Part shown: positions 63,775 to 64,000 of the stretch, one piece after another | How positions within the stretch are numbered: the stretch's first letter is position 1 | How the letters are laid out: the number at the start of each line of letters is the position of its first letter | Source of the DNA: Bordetella genomosp. 13 | GTDB taxonomy: Bacteria; Pseudomonadota; Gammaproteobacteria; Burkholderiales; Burkholderiaceae_B | Direction: 5' to 3' | DNA length: 64,000 bases | Assembly (NCBI RefSeq): GCF_002119665.1 | Contig: NZ_CP021111.1 | Coordinates: forward strand, 3,038,001-3,102,000 | Program-made: the position numbers and the translations under genes | Notes under the pieces: model-generated | Told to the model about the DNA's origin: nothing | Databases searched by the model: none | Seen by the model: the letters and a program-made list of their open reading frames with translations, nothing else

Positions 63775-64000
63775 CGCCGCATCTGCCTGGCGCAGTACTC
63801 ATGGGCGGTACGAAGCTCGCGCGCGACCATGCGCACCGATATGCCATAGCGCCTGGCCAGCTCTTCGCGCGTCGCGCCCTCGACCCGCATCGAGAACAGG
63901 ATATCGCGTTGGCGCGGCGGCAAGGACTCCATGGCATCCACCACGCGCGCCAGTTCCAGCCTGGCCTGCGCGGCGGCGGCGGGACCGGCGCCGGGGTCGG
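63771..64000 (-). CDS. FecI-type ECF sigma factor, C-terminal fragment
   Basis: Only the last 75 complete codons are in the window; the gene runs off the right edge. The fragment is sigma region 4: LELARVVDAMESLPPRQRDI, then LFSMRVEGATREELARRYGI with the helix-turn-helix around RVEGATREELARRYGISVRM, ending HEYCARQMRR. The helix-turn-helix recognises the -35 element. The stop overlaps the fecR start by 4 bases, so sigma and anti-sigma are translationally coupled. This pairing and the helix-turn-helix sequence place it in the FecI-like ECF group. Confidence 0.88.
   Translation of the reverse strand, partial: DPGAGPAAAAQARLELARVVDAMESLPPRQRDILFSMRVEGATREELARRYGISVRMVARELRTAHEYCARQMRR

Overview
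The window is GC-rich, densely packed chromosomal DNA that reads as a betaproteobacterium of the Burkholderiales, most likely Alcaligenaceae (Bordetella/Achromobacter type). The signs are the tkt-gap-pgk and fba-purC blocks, a second infA, DUF4148 and DUF3141 proteins, PhoX paralogues, the gmk-rpoZ-spoT cluster and a FecI/FecR-linked giant filamentous-haemagglutinin-like exoprotein. The genus is an inference from gene content. I saw no rRNA, tRNA, CRISPR, prophage or insertion sequence.

Layout. 1-2.4 kb: purC and fba on the minus strand. 2.5-8.4 kb: an MHYT-GGDEF-EAL c-di-GMP enzyme, a GFA-family protein, a second infA behind a 464-base leader, an M23 peptidase with a small lipoprotein, and mogA. 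8.6-12.9 kb: two tandem PhoX phosphatases, the first behind a clear Pho box and the second behind a weaker one, separated by a strong terminator. 13-17.6 kb: CbpA, GNAT, a DHCW cupin, a TetR-MFS pair with a palindromic operator, and a GST. 17.7-23.2 kb: a MASE2-GGEEF cyclase whose 3' end overlaps that of an HD-GYP response regulator, itself translationally coupled to an MHYT hybrid histidine kinase. Together with the enzyme at 2.5 kb this makes the first third of the window rich in c-di-GMP control. 23.5-28.3 kb: a DUF3141 PHA-synthase-like protein with a histone-like tail, a DUF4148 repeat protein, and a family 9 glycosyltransferase.

28.3-33.3 kb: tkt, gap and pgk on the minus strand. The 726-base gap-pgk spacer carries two related, oppositely oriented, long palindromic elements whose stems differ between copies by paired changes. 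33.4-42.6 kb: rsmE, a patatin-barstar pair, maeB divergent from a LysR gene, a hipBA toxin-antitoxin module with two operator palindromes, and amn. 42.9-47.6 kb: an NlpC/P60 hydrolase, an SDR, and gmk-rpoZ-spoT. 47.6-51.3 kb: a polar amino acid ABC importer and a C45-type acyltransferase.

51.3-64 kb: a 3,758-residue two-partner-secretion-type exoprotein, preceded by fecR and the 3' part of a fecI-type sigma gene that runs off the window. The order sigma, anti-sigma, exoprotein suggests sigma-dependent expression of a surface adhesin. No TpsB transporter gene is next to it.
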